Assembly (NCBI RefSeq): GCF_000298195.1
Contig: NZ_BAHC01000046.1
Location: 62,001 to 126,000, forward strand
DNA length: 64,000 nt
Source of the DNA: Gordonia rhizosphera NBRC 16068
GTDB lineage: Bacteria; Actinomycetota; Actinomycetes; Mycobacteriales; Mycobacteriaceae
Direction: 5' to 3'
A model generated the notes under the pieces. That model was not told where the DNA came from, made no database searches, and worked only from the letters and a program-made list of their open reading frames with translations. The position numbers and the translations under genes are program-made. Shown here one piece after another: positions 60,584 to 64,000 of the stretch (its first letter is position 1; each line of letters starts with the position of its first letter).

Positions 60584-61527
60584 GGGTCCATGGTGTCAGA
60601 CGTCGTACCAGTCGCCTGCCGGACGGCCATCCACCAGGAGCCGACCACGATGGTTGCCACCGCCCAGGCACCGCCGAGCAACCAGCCGGCCATCACATCG
60701 CTCACGTAGTGCACCCCGAGATAGACCCGGGAGAATCCGACCGCGCCGACAAATGCGATCGCCGTAGCCCAGGCCGCCACGCGCCAACGCCATGACCTGA
60801 TCACCCAGTGGGCCATCATCCAGGCGCACAGCACGGCCCCTGCAGCAGCGCCAGTGGCGTGTCCGGAAGGAAAGGAGAAGCCGCCGACGTCGATGACCGC
60901 GAACGGCGGCAGGGGACGGGGCCGACCGACGAGCGCCTTGATGGTGAGCACCATGACCCCGATCCCACCGACCCCGACCACACCGAGCAACATGGGCAAC
61001 CACGACCGGCCGCGCAGCGCGACGACCCCGCAGATCACCAGCGCCAGCACTGCCAGCGTGACGGGACTGCCCAAGTCGGTGATCACCCGCAACGTCGACG
61101 TGAGCCATGCGTCACGGTGCGCCGCCAGCCAGCGCGAGGCGGGAACGTCGATCCCGACGACACCCTCCCCGTCGAGCACGTTATCCAGGATCTCGGCAAA
61201 GCCGAGGCCCAGTGCTCCGATCACCGCCAGACCGGCCAGCAACGCGGCGAGCGCAGCACCGTCGATCCGGAACGGGTGGCTCGCTCCCCATCTACTGGCC
61301 CGGACACGGCTCTCCGCCCACCCGCCCAACCGCTGCGTCGCGTCAGCATCGCTCACCCTCGCAGCGACGCCGGGAAACCGGAGCGGATATCGCGCCACCG
61401 TAATCGCGACGGCGGCATAGACGACCAGTAGAACCACCGTTACCACGCTGACCACGCCGAACCCATCCGCGCCCGTGCCAGATGGCTGCGCCATGACCAC
61501 ATGCGGGCCGTCCGGCGGCAGCGTCAT
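60580..61527 (-). CDS. PAP2 phosphatase membrane protein
   Basis: The 315-residue protein has about six hydrophobic segments and the complete PAP2 triad: KALVGRPRP (motif 1), FPSGHATG (motif 2) and SRVYLGVHYVSDV (motif 3). Members dephosphorylate phosphatidic acid, undecaprenyl diphosphate or related lipids at the outer face of the membrane. TAATCT lies 6 bases before the ATG. Translationally coupled to the PtpB-like gene downstream. Confidence 0.9.
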   Translation of the reverse strand: MTLPPDGPHVVMAQPSGTGADGFGVVSVVTVVLLVVYAAVAITVARYPLRFPGVAARVSDADATQRLGGWAESRVRASRWGASHPFRIDGAALAALLAGLAVIGALGLGFAEILDNVLDGEGVVGIDVPASRWLAAHRDAWLTSTLRVITDLGSPVTLAVLALVICGVVALRGRSWLPMLLGVVGVGGIGVMVLTIKALVGRPRPLPPFAVIDVGGFSFPSGHATGAAAGAVLCAWMMAHWVIRSWRWRVAAWATAIAFVGAVGFSRVYLGVHYVSDVMAGWLLGGAWAVATIVVGSWWMAVRQATGTTSDTMDP

Positions 61528-61654
61528 GGGTGGAGATTAGCGGTTCGCCGGCCCGGAATCCCATCCGGACGCCGCCCGGCCAGACCCCCGAAACCCGGAT
61601 GTCGACACCCTTGCGCCCGTACACTGGGCCACGCGTTGTTCCTGCGTATTCATC

Positions 61655-61963
61655 GTGGATCGGGGACCCATGCGACGATCGGCATCCTGCGACAAGTCGT
61701 CCTCCAACAATTCGTCCTGCGACGATCGCGGCTCGTACCGATCGATCGGCTCGACCGGATCGGCACTGAGTCTGTGGTCGTACAACTCGACGTTGAGCAT
61801 CGGATCGGTGGGTTCTTTCGCGTCGATCGGCTCGACCGGATCGGCATTCTCCATAGGCTCGATCGGTTCGTTCGCATCGGCGTTCAGTGTGCTGTCGGCC
61901 TGCTCGGTGCTGTCGGTGCTGAGCTGGCGGGCGGTACGCGCCCTGATGCGCAACGGCAGCTGA
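61655..61963 (+). CDS. Small Ser-Gly repeat protein
   Basis: The 102-residue protein has SIGSTGSALS..., FASIGSTGSAFSIGSIGSFA, a hexad repeat of S-x-G-S-x-x that suggests a beta-solenoid. It starts with GTG 61655, about 40 bases after TACACT near 61620. A longer ORF on the opposite strand has the repeat EPIDxxEP, but the third-position GC bias and similar short proteins in actinobacteria favour the plus strand. The function is unknown. Confidence 0.5.
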   Translation: MDRGPMRRSASCDKSSSNNSSCDDRGSYRSIGSTGSALSLWSYNSTLSIGSVGSFASIGSTGSAFSIGSIGSFASAFSVLSACSVLSVLSWRAVRALMRNGS

Positions 61964-61987
61964 TCGCTTCTTCGCCGTTCGGTCGGC

Positions 61988-62047
61988 GTTCGGCGTTCCG
62001 CGGAACGCCGAAGGCCGGCCACCCCATGGAGGAGTGACCGGCCTTCG
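61988..62047. terminator. Overlapping palindrome and hairpin before groEL 3' end
   Basis: A 24-bp perfect palindrome at 61988-62011 (core GGCGTTCCGCGGAACGCC) is immediately followed by a 15-bp stem with one mismatch, CCGAAGGCCGGCCAC/GTGACCGGCCTTCGG (62007-62047). They share the bases CCGAA, so only one can form at a time. They lie between the convergent Ser-Gly repeat and groEL genes. Confidence 0.75.
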
Positions 62048-62133
62048 GTCTGATGCGTTGGAGGTTTCGAGGCTCGTACCTCGCACCTCAACCAGCGGGT
62101 GGGATCAGAAGCCCATCCTCGTCGGAGACGAGA

Positions 62134-63852
<1,719 letters not shown>

Positions 63853-63865
63853 TCACCGTCCCGAC

Positions 63866-63892
63866 CTGGCACTCGCAGCTCGCGAGTGCCAA
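63866..63892. promoter_or_regulatory. CIRCE-like element, proximal
   Basis: TGGCACTC-N9-GAGTGCCA is a close match to CIRCE (TTAGCACTC-N9-GAGTGCTAA), the HrcA repressor site, with the correct 9-base spacer. It lies about 105 bases before the groEL start. Confidence 0.75.
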
Positions 63893-63897
63893 AGTCG

Positions 63898-63927
63898 TTT
63901 TTAGCACTCGACCCCGACGAGTGCAAG
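63898..63927 (-). promoter_or_regulatory. groEL promoter overlapping distal CIRCE-like element
   Basis: TTAGCACTC (63901-63909)-N9-GAGTGCAAG (63919-63927) is a second CIRCE-like site. On the minus strand TTGCAC (63921-63926) and TAAAAA (63898-63903) are spaced by 17 bases and fit a sigma-70 promoter lying inside it. HrcA bound here would block the polymerase. Confidence 0.75.
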
Positions 63928-63972
63928 GAAAGTCGGCCCACCCTGCCCCCGCGGCCCCGGAGCGGAATAAAA

Positions 63973-63993
63973 GTTGAGTGGCGTGCGCTCAAC
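63973..63993. promoter_or_regulatory. HAIR-like HspR site
   Basis: GTTGAGT-N7-GCTCAAC resembles the HspR-associated inverted repeat CTTGAGT-N7-ACTCAAG, differing only at the ends. It lies about 50 bases upstream of the groEL -35. Dual HrcA and HspR control of groEL is plausible. Confidence 0.55.
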
Positions 63994-64000
63994 CCAGTGC

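Noticed and set aside
61537-62091. Minus-strand gene with EPIDxxEP repeats opposite the Ser-Gly repeat ORF
   Set aside because: The plus-strand frame has a plausible -10, start and hexad pattern; the minus frame starts inside the terminator region. The choice is not certain.

Overview
The window comes from a high-GC actinomycete of the mycolic-acid group (Mycobacteriales), most likely Gordonia or a close relative. The evidence is the very GC-rich coding bias, many GTG starts, two HbhA-type heparin-binding haemagglutinin homologues, an LprQ-like L,D-transpeptidase lipoprotein, the RamB/isocitrate lyase pair, a DUF2516 protein, and a GroEL with the GGM-rich C-terminus of the GroEL2/Hsp65 type. 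As I recall the gene order of Mycobacterium tuberculosis, the stretch from the ROK regulator (11.1 kb) to groEL (63.8 kb) is a loosely conserved, rearranged version of the Rv0440-Rv0485 neighbourhood: ROK, SDR, L,D-transpeptidase, deoC, carbon-nitrogen hydrolase, murB, DUF2516, hbhA, XRE, DUF445, TetR, fadB2, icl, ramB, lpd, prolyl oligopeptidase, groEL2. Lineage-specific genes are inserted between these anchors.

Layout. 0-6 kb: the start of a Rid-family gene at the left edge, a divergent gene for a large HTH/STAND-NTPase/WD40 protein, and two related small exported proteins. 6-11 kb: tRNA-Thr, a ThrE-type exporter, a small conserved ORF with the trehalose genes otsA-otsB, and a transglutaminase-like protein. 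11-24 kb: the ROK regulator and an SDR separated by a 166-bp imperfect palindrome, the L,D-transpeptidase, a divergent XRE-cupin / His-rich methyltransferase / thioredoxin-reductase-like cluster, deoC, purU, and a leftward operon (two DUF2505 paralogues, methyltransferase, nitrilase-family hydrolase, DUF2993 protein, DUF1542-like protein). 24-35 kb: murB, an alpha/beta hydrolase, MerR, DUF2516, hbhA, XRE, DUF445, TetR-SDR, BenE with its XRE-cupin regulator, and a second hbhA. 35-40 kb: fatty-acid and glyoxylate metabolism (fadB2, aceA, ramB). 40-49 kb: a broken and an intact secreted lipase, MaoC, CMD, methyltransferase, Usp, AlkA-like glycosylase, lpd. 48-62 kb: TetR-OYE, a beta-lactamase-family lipoprotein, prolyl oligopeptidase, rhomboid-like protein, ppk2, small secreted and SRPBCC proteins, TetR/PaaI, PTP-PAP2 and a Ser-Gly repeat protein. 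The right end is groEL with two CIRCE-like elements and one HAIR-like element.

How the parts fit. Envelope biogenesis and cell-surface functions (murB, L,D-transpeptidase, HbhA paralogues, DUF2993, PAP2, exported lipases) alternate with carbon-source switching (aceA, fadB2 and ramB, with RamB- and GlxR/Crp-like sites upstream of aceA) and stress functions (otsAB, Usp, ppk2, groEL). A recurring signal is a TANNNT -10 hexamer only 6-9 bases before the start codon, which suggests that many genes here are transcribed without a leader.

Least explained items: the 166-bp palindrome, the nearly identical promoters of the two hbhA loci, the XRE/His-rich methyltransferase/TrxR-like cluster, intergenic tandem-repeat arrays (two of which begin at or span a stop codon), and the STAND-WD40 gene with its inverted-repeat-rich upstream region.
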